Assembly (NCBI RefSeq): GCF_020166105.1
Contig: NZ_JAIUJY010000003.1
Location: forward strand, 62,001 to 126,000
Direction of reading: 5' to 3'
Length of the DNA: 64,000 bases
Source of the DNA: Blastococcus sp. LR1
Lineage (GTDB): Bacteria > Actinomycetota > Actinomycetes > Mycobacteriales > Geodermatophilaceae
This document shows positions 8,029 through 16,231 of this stretch, piece after piece. Position 1 is the stretch's first letter, and the number at the start of each line of letters is the position of its first letter. A program made the translations under genes and the position numbers. The notes below the pieces were generated by a model. The model made no database searches, had not been told where the DNA came from, and saw only the letters and a list, made by a program, of their open reading frames with translations.

Positions 8029-9006
8029 ATGGTGCGCAGACTGGTCCCGGTCCTCGCCGTCTCGATGCTGGCCCTCGCAGCCTGCGGGGGAGGCGACGAC
8101 GAGGGCGGCTCCACCGGTGGCTCCGGTGACGGCGGCGTCCGCGAGGTGACGGTCGGCGCGCTCCCGATCCTGCCCACCGCGGCCCTCTACGCCGGCATCG
8201 AGGAAGGCTTCTTCGCCGACCGCAACATCGAGATCACGGTCGAGACGGGCCAGGGTGGCGCAGCGCTGCTCCCGGCCGTCATGGCCGGTCAGATCGACTT
8301 CGCCACGAGCAACCCGGTCTCGCTGCTCCAGGCCCGCGAGGAGGGCCTGGACGTCCGCGTCATCTCGCACTGGACCTCGGCGCTGTCCGAGGGCGACACC
8401 GACATCAACGGCGTCGTCGCCAAGGCCGGCTCCGGCATCGAGTCGGCCGCCGACCTCGCCGGCAAGCGGGTCGCGATCAACACCCTCAACGGCATGGGCG
8501 ACCTCACCATCCGCGCCGCGATCGAGAAGGACGGCGGCGACCCGGAGGCGGTCCAGTTCGTCGAGCTGCCGTTCCCGGACATGCCCGCGGCACTCGGGCA
8601 GGGCAACGTCGACGCGGTCTGGGTGCCCGAGCCCTTCCTGGGCGGCCTGCAGGCCGCCGGCAACACGGTGGTCAGCTACTCGAGCAAGGACTCGGTCCAG
8701 GGCCACCCGACGCAGCTGTTCTTCACCTCCGCCCAGCTGATGGAGTCCGACCCCGAGCTCGTCGAGGACATGACGGCCGCGCTGGAGGAGACCCTCGAGT
8801 TCGCCGACGCCAACCCCGACGCGGTCAAGGCCCAGATCAAGACGGTCCTTCCGCAGATCCCGGAGCAGGCGATCGCCAACGTGAAGCTCGAGGAGTTCGG
8901 CACCGACCTCCGTCGCGAGCAGATCGAGGAGATCGGCGAGCTGATGAAGGAGCGCGGCCTGCTCGACGAGGACGCCGACGTCGACGGGCTGCTGCCGGAG
9001 GAGTGA
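8029..9006 (+). CDS. ABC transporter substrate-binding lipoprotein (NitT/TauT, NMT1/SsuA-like)
   Basis: A 325-residue periplasmic-type binding protein anchored as a lipoprotein: the lipobox LALAAC places the modified cysteine at residue 19, followed by a Gly/Ser/Asp-rich linker. The mature part (GALPILPTAALYAGIEEGFF, MAGQIDFATSN, VDAVWVPEPF) is typical of the NitT/TauT family that binds sulfonates, nitrate, pyrimidine precursors or aromatic acids. The ATG at 8029 is chosen because the signal peptide begins there and CGGAG lies upstream; in-frame codons further upstream fall in the operator leader. Control by the neighbouring MarR protein suggests it captures the substrate of the preceding catabolic operon. 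Confidence 0.88.
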   Translation: MVRRLVPVLAVSMLALAACGGGDDEGGSTGGSGDGGVREVTVGALPILPTAALYAGIEEGFFADRNIEITVETGQGGAALLPAVMAGQIDFATSNPVSLLQAREEGLDVRVISHWTSALSEGDTDINGVVAKAGSGIESAADLAGKRVAINTLNGMGDLTIRAAIEKDGGDPEAVQFVELPFPDMPAALGQGNVDAVWVPEPFLGGLQAAGNTVVSYSSKDSVQGHPTQLFFTSAQLMESDPELVEDMTAALEETLEFADANPDAVKAQIKTVLPQIPEQAIANVKLEEFGTDLRREQIEEIGELMKERGLLDEDADVDGLLPEE

Positions 9007-9073
9007 CCTCCCGGTCAGGCCCCGGCGCAGCGCCGACATCCGCATCCGTTCCGTCATGAGCAGGGGAGTCACC

Positions 9074-9967
9074 ATGGAGGGGAAGCCGGCACGCTCCACG
9101 AGCGCGCTGGACCGGATCCCCGGCGGCCCCGGCGGAACCGTGGACGCAGGCGCTGCGCCGGACGGACCCGCTCCGTCGGCGAGGTCCGGCGGGCGCCGGA
9201 TCCCGCAGTCGGTGCTCGGCCTTCTCGGGCTGGTCGGTCTGGTGCTCCTGATCGAGATCCTGCCGCGGATCGGGGTGCTGCCCCGGCGCTACTTCCCGCC
9301 GTCGTCGGAGATCGGCTCGGCCCTCCTGGACCAGGTGGGCCGGGCCGAGTTCTGGCAGGCGGTGGGGGACACGCTGCAGGGCTGGGCGCTCGGGCTGGCG
9401 ATCGCGGCGGTGGCCGGCGTCGTGCTGGGCATCCTCATCGGCAGCTCCCGCCTCACCCTGGAGCTGACCGCCTCCACGATCGAGTTCCTCCGCCCGATCC
9501 CCTCGGTGGCGCTGATCCCCATCGCCGTCCTGCTCTTCGGCACCGACATCGAGAGCAAGCTGCTGCTTGTCGTCTACGCATCGTTCTGGCAGGTGCTGAT
9601 CCAGGTGCTCTACGGCGTGCAGGACGTCGACCCGGTGGCTCACGACACCGCCCGCGCCTACGGGTTGGGGCGCTGGGCGCGGGTGCGGTACCTGACCTGG
9701 CCGACCGCACTGCCCTACGTGATGACGGGGCTGCGGCTGGCCGCCGCGGTCGCGCTGATCCTGGCCGTGACCTCGGAGCTGGTCATCGGCAACCCCGGTC
9801 TGGGCACGTTGCTGGCCACCGCGCAGAGCAGCGGCGCCATCGCCGCCACCTACGCGATCGTGGTGGTGACCGGGATCCTCGGTGTGCTGGTCAACGTCGG
9901 GTTCCGCGCCGTGGAGCGGCGGGCGCTGTCCTGGCACGCCTCGCAGCGAGGGGACATCCCGGTATGA
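9074..9967 (+). CDS. ABC transporter permease 1 (SsuC/TauC-like)
   Basis: A 297-residue inner-membrane permease with a hydrophilic N-terminal extension of about 40 residues and about six transmembrane segments. The EAA-type cytoplasmic loop, which contacts the ATPase, is at HDTARAYGLGRWARVRYLTW. An ATG at 9056 is in frame, but the ATG at 9074 has AGGGGAG five to six bases upstream and is preferred. Its stop overlaps the second permease by ATGA, so the two form a heterodimeric channel. Confidence 0.87.
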   Translation: MEGKPARSTSALDRIPGGPGGTVDAGAAPDGPAPSARSGGRRIPQSVLGLLGLVGLVLLIEILPRIGVLPRRYFPPSSEIGSALLDQVGRAEFWQAVGDTLQGWALGLAIAAVAGVVLGILIGSSRLTLELTASTIEFLRPIPSVALIPIAVLLFGTDIESKLLLVVYASFWQVLIQVLYGVQDVDPVAHDTARAYGLGRWARVRYLTWPTALPYVMTGLRLAAAVALILAVTSELVIGNPGLGTLLATAQSSGAIAATYAIVVVTGILGVLVNVGFRAVERRALSWHASQRGDIPV

Positions 9968-10740
9968 CCGACGTCCTGCGCCGGGTGGGCATGACCCTCG
10001 GCCTGCCGATCGTGCTCTTCGCGGCCTGGTGGTTCGCCAGCGCCGGCAGCACCGACTTCTTCTTCCCGCCGCTGTCGAGAATCCTCGACAGCCTGGTCGA
10101 GGAGTGGTTCGGGCCGCGCCTGGCGGCCGACGTCCTCCCCAGTCTCCTGCGGCTGACCGCCGGTTACCTGGTGGCCGCGGTCGGCTCGGTCGCGCTCGGA
10201 GTGCTGATCGGCACGTCCCGCACGGTGCGCGGCCTCCTCGAGCCGGTGCTGGAGTTCTTCCGGGCGATCCCGCCGCCGGTGCTGGTGCCGATCTTCATGC
10301 TGATCTTCGGCATCGGTGACGGGATGAAGATCATCGTCATCGCCTTCGGCTGCATGTGGCCGATCCTGCTCAACACCGTCGAGGGCGTCCGCGCCGTCGA
10401 CAGCGTGCTCAGCGACACCGCGCGGACCTACGGGATCACCGGGGCCGCGCGGCTGCGGCGGCTGGTGCTGCCCTCGGCCAGCCCGCAGATCTTCGCCGGC
10501 CTCCGCCAGGGGCTGTCCGTGGCGATCATCCTCATGGTCATCAGCGAGCTGTTCGCCGCGGAGAACGGCCTCGGCTTCGCCGTCGTGCAGGCCCAGCGCA
10601 GCTTCGCCATCGCCGAGACGTGGGCGGGCGTGCTCATGCTCGGCCTGCTGGGTTTCCTGCTGGCGCTGCTGTTCCGGGTCGTCGAGAACCGCCAGCTCGC
10701 CTGGTACCACGGCCTGCGCCGCGCGCAGCGCTCGTCCTGA
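9964..10740 (+). CDS. ABC transporter permease 2 (SsuC/TauC-like)
   Basis: A 258-residue permease of normal family length, with about six membrane helices and an EAA loop at SDTARTYGITGAARLRRLVL. It is homologous to the preceding permease but lacks that protein's N-terminal extension. The ATGA overlap with its upstream neighbour and the 27-base gap to the ATPase gene indicate one transcript. Many NitT/TauT systems use a single permease homodimer; two distinct permeases are a minor variation. Confidence 0.87.
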   Translation: MTDVLRRVGMTLGLPIVLFAAWWFASAGSTDFFFPPLSRILDSLVEEWFGPRLAADVLPSLLRLTAGYLVAAVGSVALGVLIGTSRTVRGLLEPVLEFFRAIPPPVLVPIFMLIFGIGDGMKIIVIAFGCMWPILLNTVEGVRAVDSVLSDTARTYGITGAARLRRLVLPSASPQIFAGLRQGLSVAIILMVISELFAAENGLGFAVVQAQRSFAIAETWAGVLMLGLLGFLLALLFRVVENRQLAWYHGLRRAQRSS

Positions 10741-10767
10741 CCTCCGTCGTCCTCCGGAAGGCTCCTC

Positions 10768-11592
10768 ATGCTCGACGTCCGCGGCATCAAGAAGGTGTAC
10801 GAGGGGAAGGGGCGCACGGTCGAGGCCGTGCGCGACCTGACCTTCTCGGTCGACCAGGGCGAGCTGGTGTGCATCGTCGGACCCTCGGGCTCGGGCAAGA
10901 CGACGCTGCTCAAGATCATGTCGGGGCTGCTCTCGCCGACCGAGGGCGAGGTGCTCATCGAGGGGAAGAAGGTCGACGGTCCGCCGCCGGGGATGGCCGT
11001 CGTCTTCCAGGAGTACGGGCGCAGCCTCTTCCCCTGGATGACCGTGCGGGAGAACGTCGAGCTGCCGCTCAAGCAGAAGAAGCTGCCCGCCGACCGGCGT
11101 CGTCAGCTCATCGACGACTCGCTGGCCGCGGTCGGGCTGGCGGAGGCGCACACCGCCTACCCCTGGCAGCTCTCCGGCGGGATGCAGCAGCGGGTGGCGA
11201 TCGCCCGCGCCGTCGCCTACGAGCCGCAGGTCCTGCTCATGGACGAGCCGTTCGCGGCGGTCGACGCCCAGACCCGCGCGGACCTCGAGGACCTGATCCG
11301 CGACCTCTGGCACAAGTTCCGGGTGACGACGCTCTTCGTCACCCACGACATCGACGAGGCCGTCTACCTCGGCCAGCGGGTGCTGATCCTGTCCAGCTCG
11401 CCGACCGTCGTCCGCCAGGACCTCGCGATCGACCTGCCCGACGCGCGGGACCAGCTCACCACCCGGTCCTCACCGCGCTTCGCCGAGCTGCGGGCGCAGG
11501 TCTACTCCCAGATCCACCGGCCCAAGGAGGAGTCGGCTACGGCCGGCGCCTCGCGCCCGCTGGCCGCAGGCCCGAGCGGGGGCCCGGCGTAG
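10768..11592 (+). CDS. ABC transporter ATP-binding protein (SsuB/TauB-like)
   Basis: A 274-residue ATPase. Walker A GPSGSGKTTLL (about residues 38-48), Q-loop VVFQEYGRSLFPWMTV, signature LSGGMQQRVAIARA (about 139-152), Walker B VLLMDEPFAAVD and switch histidine VTHDID are all intact. The ribosome site is GGAAGG. It energises the two permeases upstream. The last 25 residues are Ala/Pro/Gly-rich and outside the conserved domain. A hairpin at 11629-11645 follows the stop. Confidence 0.9.
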   Translation: MLDVRGIKKVYEGKGRTVEAVRDLTFSVDQGELVCIVGPSGSGKTTLLKIMSGLLSPTEGEVLIEGKKVDGPPPGMAVVFQEYGRSLFPWMTVRENVELPLKQKKLPADRRRQLIDDSLAAVGLAEAHTAYPWQLSGGMQQRVAIARAVAYEPQVLLMDEPFAAVDAQTRADLEDLIRDLWHKFRVTTLFVTHDIDEAVYLGQRVLILSSSPTVVRQDLAIDLPDARDQLTTRSSPRFAELRAQVYSQIHRPKEESATAGASRPLAAGPSGGPA

Positions 11593-11628
11593 GTCACGTC
11601 CGGCCACCCGGGCTAGTGCGCCGACGCG

Positions 11629-11645
11629 CCGCACCGAGGGTGCGG
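11629..11645. terminator. Short hairpin after the importer operon
   Basis: Seven-base perfect stem CCGCACC/GGTGCGG with a three-base loop, between two convergent genes. There is no T-run, as is common in GC-rich actinobacteria, so termination is plausible but weakly supported. Confidence 0.4.
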
Positions 11646-11660
11646 CCGGTCGCCGGACGA

Positions 11661-12071
11661 TCAGGCGACGTCGGTGCGCGCCTCGGAGAGGTACTCGCGG
11701 ACGGCGGTCTCCGGCACGCGGAAGGAGCGGCCGACGCGGACGGCGGCCATCTCGCCACCGTGGACCAGGCGGTACACGGTCATCTTCGAGACCCGCATGA
11801 TCGCCGCGACCTCGGCCACGGTCAGGAAGCTGACCGCGCGCGGGGCGGGCCGCTCGGCCATCTGGTGCTGGGGCATGGCGTGCTGGGGCATGGCGTGCTG
11901 GGGCATGGGGCGCTGGGCCATGGGCGCCATGCCGGGCTGGGGGCGGGCACCGGCCGGCATCTGGCGGGCCATCGGGTAGCCGGCGGGCATGCCCGGACGC
12001 GGGGCCGGGCGCTGGCCGTAGGCGACCTGGCGGGGGAGGGTGGGGGTGGCGGTGCGCTGGGGGAGCGTCAT
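11661..12071 (-). CDS. Small HTH (BldC/excisionase-type) DNA-binding protein with repeat-rich N-terminus
   Basis: A 136-residue protein. The C-terminal ~55 residues (SFLTVAEVAAIMRVSKMTVY then VHGGEMAAVRVGRSFRVPE) form a MerR-like winged HTH of the BldC/excisionase group. The N-terminal ~80 residues are low-complexity, rich in Met, Pro, Gln and Ala, with a five-residue MPQHA repeat encoded by the DNA repeat at 11865-11924. The ATG at 12071 has GAGGAA upstream and is preferred over the in-frame start at 12107. BldC itself is about 70 residues and global in developmental control; the long disordered N-terminus is an addition whose role is unknown. Confidence 0.75.
   Translation of the reverse strand: MTLPQRTATPTLPRQVAYGQRPAPRPGMPAGYPMARQMPAGARPQPGMAPMAQRPMPQHAMPQHAMPQHQMAERPAPRAVSFLTVAEVAAIMRVSKMTVYRLVHGGEMAAVRVGRSFRVPETAVREYLSEARTDVA
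11865..11924. repeat. 15-bp tandem repeat inside the HTH gene
   Basis: Three near-identical copies of GTGCTGGGGCATGGC (11865-11879, 11880-11894, 11895-11909) and a diverged fourth. It is in frame and encodes the MPQHA repeats of the HTH protein's disordered N-terminus; the copy number could vary between strains without breaking the frame. Confidence 0.85.
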
Positions 12072-12379
12072 GTCAGTTCCTCTCGGTGGCGGTGGGGGGC
12101 GCTCCAACCGCTGTCTGCCGGCTACGAACTGCGCCCTCGCTGGTACAGACAGTAAGCAGTGGAGTGCGCTGCGTGCGAGTCCGAGAGGAACGAGACGGAC
12201 CGTTCCCCTTCGTCACATGTTGCCCGTGCGCCTCTCGCGACCGATGCGAAGGACGAGGTGACAGACGATTCGTGGTGCGGCGTGACCCGCCGGATCTAGC
12301 CGCCGGACGGGACGAGGCGCGCGGCAAGGGCCTGCGCGGCGTCTTCCGCGCACCGGCGGAAGAGCCCGTCGTCCCGGGT
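12072..12379. other. Region between the HTH gene and the recognisable end of the MFS relic
   Basis: About 300 bases without a supported gene. It should hold the minus-strand promoter of the HTH gene, but no convincing -35/-10 pair was found. The MFS relic's reading frame runs into it to 12213 without any recognisable transporter sequence, so a deletion or rearrangement junction probably lies near 12380. Confidence 0.5.
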
Positions 12380-13522
12380 GTGCAGCCGTGAGGATGGCGT
12401 CGTTGGTCAGCGCCTCGGCCGCACCGACGCCAGCGCCGATCAACAGGCCGGCCGTGATGAGCACGGCCCGGTCGCCGTCGATCCCGAGCATCGTGGCGAC
12501 GGCGAGGCCCGCGGCGGCCAGGGTCATCCCGCCGCCGATGATCCAGCGCAGGTGCAGCACCCGGGCCAGCGAGGGCGCCGCCAGCGTTCCGATGACCGTG
12601 GCGCCGGCGAGGGGCAGCATCCAGAGGCCGGCGACCAGTGGGCTCGTGCCGAGCACGAGGATCAGGTACTGCGGCAGGTAGAACATCACGCCCAGCAGCG
12701 CGAAGACGGTCAGCAGGTTGGTGCTGACCGCGACGGTGAAGACGCGGTTGCGGAACAGCTGCAGGGTCAGCAGTGGCTCGGTGAGGGGGCGCCGCCGGCG
12801 CACGAAGGTCCACAGCAGCGCGATCCCCATCGCCAGGCCAGCGCCGCGGTCGCGCTCGGCCCGTCCTTCGCGACGGTCTTGAGGGCGTACACGACCGGCA
12901 GGACGCCGGCGATCGAGAGCAGGCCGGACGGCACGCCGAAGGGGCCGGGCAGCGGGTTCCGCGACTCGGGCAGCAGGACGAGCGCCCCGATGACGAGCAG
13001 CACCATGACCGGGGCGTTCACCAGGAACACCGAGCCCCACCAGAAGCGCTCGAGCAGGACCCCGCCGATGATCGGTCCCACGGCCGCGCCGCCGGAGAAG
13101 GCGGCCGCCCAGATCGCGATGGCCAGCCGGCGTTCGCGGTCGTCGGGGAACACCGAGCGCAGCAGGGCGAGGGTCGAGGGCATCAAGGTGGCCCCGCCGA
13201 GGCCGAGCAGTGCCCGGGCGGCGATGAGCATCTCCGGGCTGGTCGCGAACGCGGCGAGAGCCGAGGCGAGGCCGAAGGCGATCGCGCCGGCGATCAGCAG
13301 CCGGCGCCGGCCGATGCGGTCGCCCAGGTTGCCCATCAGCACCAGCAGCCCGGCCAGCAGGAACGAGTAGATGTCGACGATCCACAGCAGCTCGGTCGAC
13401 GTCGGGCCGAGATCGGCCGAGAGCGCCGGCACGGCGAAGCCGAGGACGGTCATATCGACGCTGATCAGCAGCACCGGCAGCGCGAGGACTGCGAGTGCGG
13501 ACCAGCGGCGGAGCGGGCTCAC
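12213..13522 (-). pseudogene. Decayed MFS multidrug transporter (EmrB/QacA-like)
   Basis: From the GTG at 13522 the frame encodes a normal DHA2-type start (VLLISVDMTVLGFAVPALS, LGDRIGRRRLL, ATLMPSTLALL, with D and GxxGxxxGP motifs) for about 228 codons. Near 12833-12842 the homology jumps to another frame (LAMGIALLWTFVRRRRPLTE), as if one C were missing in GGCCTGG. The second half continues through several more membrane segments to GAGVGAAEALTNDAILTAA and then loses all transporter character at about 12380, so the last two or three helices are also gone. A lone frameshift could be a sequencing error, but together with the missing C-terminus true decay is likelier. Confidence 0.8.
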
Positions 13523-13563
13523 GGGCACGGCGGGGCGATGAGCCGGGCGACCGGGCAGGCGGG

Positions 13564-13767
13564 TCAGACCTCGATCGCGGTACCGCAGATGCCGCAGACC
13601 TCGAGCTGCCGGCGGCTCCAGCGGGCGAGCGGCACGAAGAACACCGAGAACTGCTTGTACTGCCTGACCCGGGCCCATCGCGAGGTGTTGCCGCAGTTCG
13701 GGCAGGTCCGGGACTCCCCAGGCCCGAGGTCTCGCTGCTTGGTGCCGAAGCCGAAGAGCAGGAACAT
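13564..13767 (-). CDS. Small zinc-ribbon protein
   Basis: A 67-residue protein with two CxxC pairs (TCPNCG near residues 21-26 and VCGICG near 57-62) spaced to bind one zinc ion, of the zinc-ribbon type widespread as short hypothetical proteins in actinobacteria. The start begins MFLLFGFGTK. No good ribosome site is visible. Function is unknown; it could bind nucleic acid or act as a metallochaperone. It lies downstream of the long leader of the helicase gene, in the opposite direction. Confidence 0.65.
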   Translation of the reverse strand: MFLLFGFGTKQRDLGPGESRTCPNCGNTSRWARVRQYKQFSVFFVPLARWSRRQLEVCGICGTAIEV

Positions 13768-14080
13768 CCCGTGAGCGTAGGGAGCGGGGTGATCCCTCGG
13801 CCATGTGGACAGGTACGCGCTACTGTTGGTCCGGCATCGGCCCAGGCACGGGCCGTTCGTCCGGCGGGGACTTCTTCTCCCGCGTGGGTGCCCCGGGAAT
13901 CCCGGTGGCTGTCCGCCCACGTCGGAACCGTCCGCCCGGAGGCGTCGATCTCCCACGGATCCGTGGGCCGGGCGGCGCCGCAGCCACGGAGGGCTCCGCC
14001 CGCGGCCGTCGGCCGCAGGCTGCACGACCTTCGCGGCGGCGACTCGTGACACCCGTGCCGGGCGTTCGGAGGAGGGGTAC
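13768..14080. other. Divergent intergenic region with a 16-bp palindrome
   Basis: A 313-base gap between the zinc-ribbon gene (minus) and the helicase gene (plus). No convincing ORF. It contains a perfect 16-base palindrome CCCACGGATCCGTGGG at 13952-13967 and a possible -10 TACTGT at 13821-13826, which would give the helicase a leader of about 250 bases. The palindrome could be an operator or leader stem; nothing identifies its ligand. Confidence 0.4.
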
Positions 14081-16231
14081 GTGGCAGGACCAGCTCGTCG
14101 GTCGACGGGTGCGCGGCGCAACGCCCCGCGGAACCAGCGTCAGCGGCGCGTCCGCGAGGGCGGCGACGTCATCGCGGTGCTCGCCCGCGCCGTGCGCGAG
14201 GTCGAGAACGCGGTCAAGCGCGGTCGGGTGACCCCGACGGTGCGCGCGGAGTTCCAGGCCATCGCACTCGTGCTGCGCGAGGAGCGGGCCCGCGTGCAGA
14301 CCGACTCCACGATCGGTGACACCCGCCGGGGCGAGCAGCTCAAGCGGCTGGACGGGATCGCCACGATCCTGGCGACCACCGCCGTGCGCGAGGCCGGGCT
14401 CCTGGCCCTGCTCGCCGACGAGGCCGTCGCCTCCGACGCCGCCAAGGCGCTCAAGCGCGAGATGCTCGCCGCCGCCGGCATCGAGACCGCCGAGGAGGAG
14501 CCGCCGCCCCCGGTGCAGACCGAGGCCGTGACGGCGGCCCCCGAGCGCAAGGTCGTGCCGCAGTCGGTCATCTCCCGGCAGCTGGCCAACCCTTTCCTGG
14601 CACCTGACTTTTCCGCCGCCCGCCCGACGGTGGCGCGACCGCGCCGGCTGCTGAACTGGGAGCTGCTCACCCCGCTGCTCAACTCCTTCGAGCGCGCCGG
14701 CGGCGGCGCCCCGGCCTGCATGGCGCTGCCGTTCCCCAGCTCCCAGTTCACCCCGTCGGGCTCCGAGCTCATGCCGCACCAGGGACAGGTCGTCGCCGCC
14801 GCCGCGCAGGGGCACCGGACCTTCCTGCTCGCCGACGAGCCGGGCCTCGGCAAGACCGCCCAGTCGCTGCTCGCGGCCGAGGCGGCCCAGGCCTTTCCGC
14901 TGCTGGTGGTCGTGCCGAACGTCGTCAAGACCAACTGGGCCCGCGAGGCCGCCCGCTGGACGCCGCACCGCCCGGCGACCGTGATCCAGGGCAACGGCGA
15001 GACGATCGACGCGTTCGCCGACATCGTCGTCGTCAACTACGAGGTGCTGGACCGGCACGTGGGCTGGATCGGCGACTTCGGCTTCCGCGGGATGGTCGTC
15101 GACGAGGCGCACTTCATCAAGAACAAGACCTCGCAGCGCTCGCAGCACGTGCTGGAGCTCTCCGAGCGGATCCGCTCCCGCGTGCCGCGGCCGCTGCTCA
15201 TGGCCCTCACCGGCACCCCGCTGATCAACGACATCGAGGACTTCCGCGCCATCTGGCAGTTCCTCGGCTGGATCGACGACGAGAAGCCGCTCGGCGAGCT
15301 GATGGAGGCCCTCGAGGACGTCGGACTCACGCCGGCCGATCCGGGCTTCTACCCGGCGGCCCGCACGTGCGTGATCGACCTGGGCATCGTCCGCCGCCGC
15401 AAGGTCGACGTCGCCGCCGACATCCCCGCCCGCCGGATCGCCGACCTGCCCGTCGAGCTGGACGACAAGGCCGGCCGCTCCATCCGGGCGGCCGAGCGCG
15501 AGCTCGCAGCGAGGCTGGTCAAGCGGTACGAGAGCGCCCTCGCGGCGCGCGAGTCGGCGACCGTCGTGGAGGAGATCGACCACGACCTCGTGCGCAAGGT
15601 GGCCGGCTGGGAGCTCAAGGACACGACCACCAAGGCCACCGGCGAGAACGTCTTCAGCATGATGCGGCGCATCGGCCAGGCGAAGGCCGGGCTGGCCGCG
15701 GACTACGCCGCGCAGCTGGCCCGCAGCGCCGGGAAGGTCGTCTTCTTCGCCAAGCACATCGACGTCATGGACACCGCCGAGGAGACCCTCGACAAGCTCG
15801 GCATCCGGTACTCCTCGATCCGCGGGGACCAGACGCCGTCGGCCCGCCAGAAGCACATCGACGCGTTCGTGAAGGACCCCGAGGTGGCGGTCGCCGTCTG
15901 CTCGCTCACCGCGGCGGGCGTCGGCCTCAACCTGCAGGTCGCCTCCAACATCGTGCTGGCCGAGCTCTCCTGGACCGACGCCGAGCAGACCCAGGCGATC
16001 GACCGGAGCCACCGCATCGGGCAGACCGAGCCGGTCACGGCCTGGCGGATCATCGCCGCGCAGACCCTCGACTCCCGGATCGCCGAGCTGATCGACAGCA
16101 AGGCGGGGCTCGCCGCCCGCGCGCTGGACGGCTCCGACGAGGAGGTGCAGTCCTCCACGGACGTGCAGCTCGAGGCGCTGGTCGCGCTGCTCACCGACGC
16201 GCTGTCGCCGGCGGGAGCGGCTACCCGCTGA
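14081..16231 (+). CDS. SNF2-family DEAD/DEAH-box helicase-like ATPase
   Basis: A 716-residue protein started at GTG 14081 behind a strong GGAGGAGGGG. Residues about 1-210 are an uncharacterised, largely helical N-terminal domain. The SNF2 ATPase follows: motif I LADEPGLGKTAQSLL (about 246-260, with Pro where most members have Met), motif II VVDEAHFIKN (about 339-348), motif III MALTGTPLIND, and the C-terminal RecA domain with motifs V/VI AAGVGLNLQVASN and QTQAIDRSHRIGQTEPV. SMARCAL1-like helicases act on stalled or branched DNA; whether this one remodels DNA or protein-DNA complexes is unknown. No methylase or nuclease partner is adjacent. It overlaps the convergent MOSC gene by 11 bases. Confidence 0.88.
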   Translation: MAGPARRSTGARRNAPRNQRQRRVREGGDVIAVLARAVREVENAVKRGRVTPTVRAEFQAIALVLREERARVQTDSTIGDTRRGEQLKRLDGIATILATTAVREAGLLALLADEAVASDAAKALKREMLAAAGIETAEEEPPPPVQTEAVTAAPERKVVPQSVISRQLANPFLAPDFSAARPTVARPRRLLNWELLTPLLNSFERAGGGAPACMALPFPSSQFTPSGSELMPHQGQVVAAAAQGHRTFLLADEPGLGKTAQSLLAAEAAQAFPLLVVVPNVVKTNWAREAARWTPHRPATVIQGNGETIDAFADIVVVNYEVLDRHVGWIGDFGFRGMVVDEAHFIKNKTSQRSQHVLELSERIRSRVPRPLLMALTGTPLINDIEDFRAIWQFLGWIDDEKPLGELMEALEDVGLTPADPGFYPAARTCVIDLGIVRRRKVDVAADIPARRIADLPVELDDKAGRSIRAAERELAARLVKRYESALAARESATVVEEIDHDLVRKVAGWELKDTTTKATGENVFSMMRRIGQAKAGLAADYAAQLARSAGKVVFFAKHIDVMDTAEETLDKLGIRYSSIRGDQTPSARQKHIDAFVKDPEVAVAVCSLTAAGVGLNLQVASNIVLAELSWTDAEQTQAIDRSHRIGQTEPVTAWRIIAAQTLDSRIAELIDSKAGLAARALDGSDEEVQSSTDVQLEALVALLTDALSPAGAATR

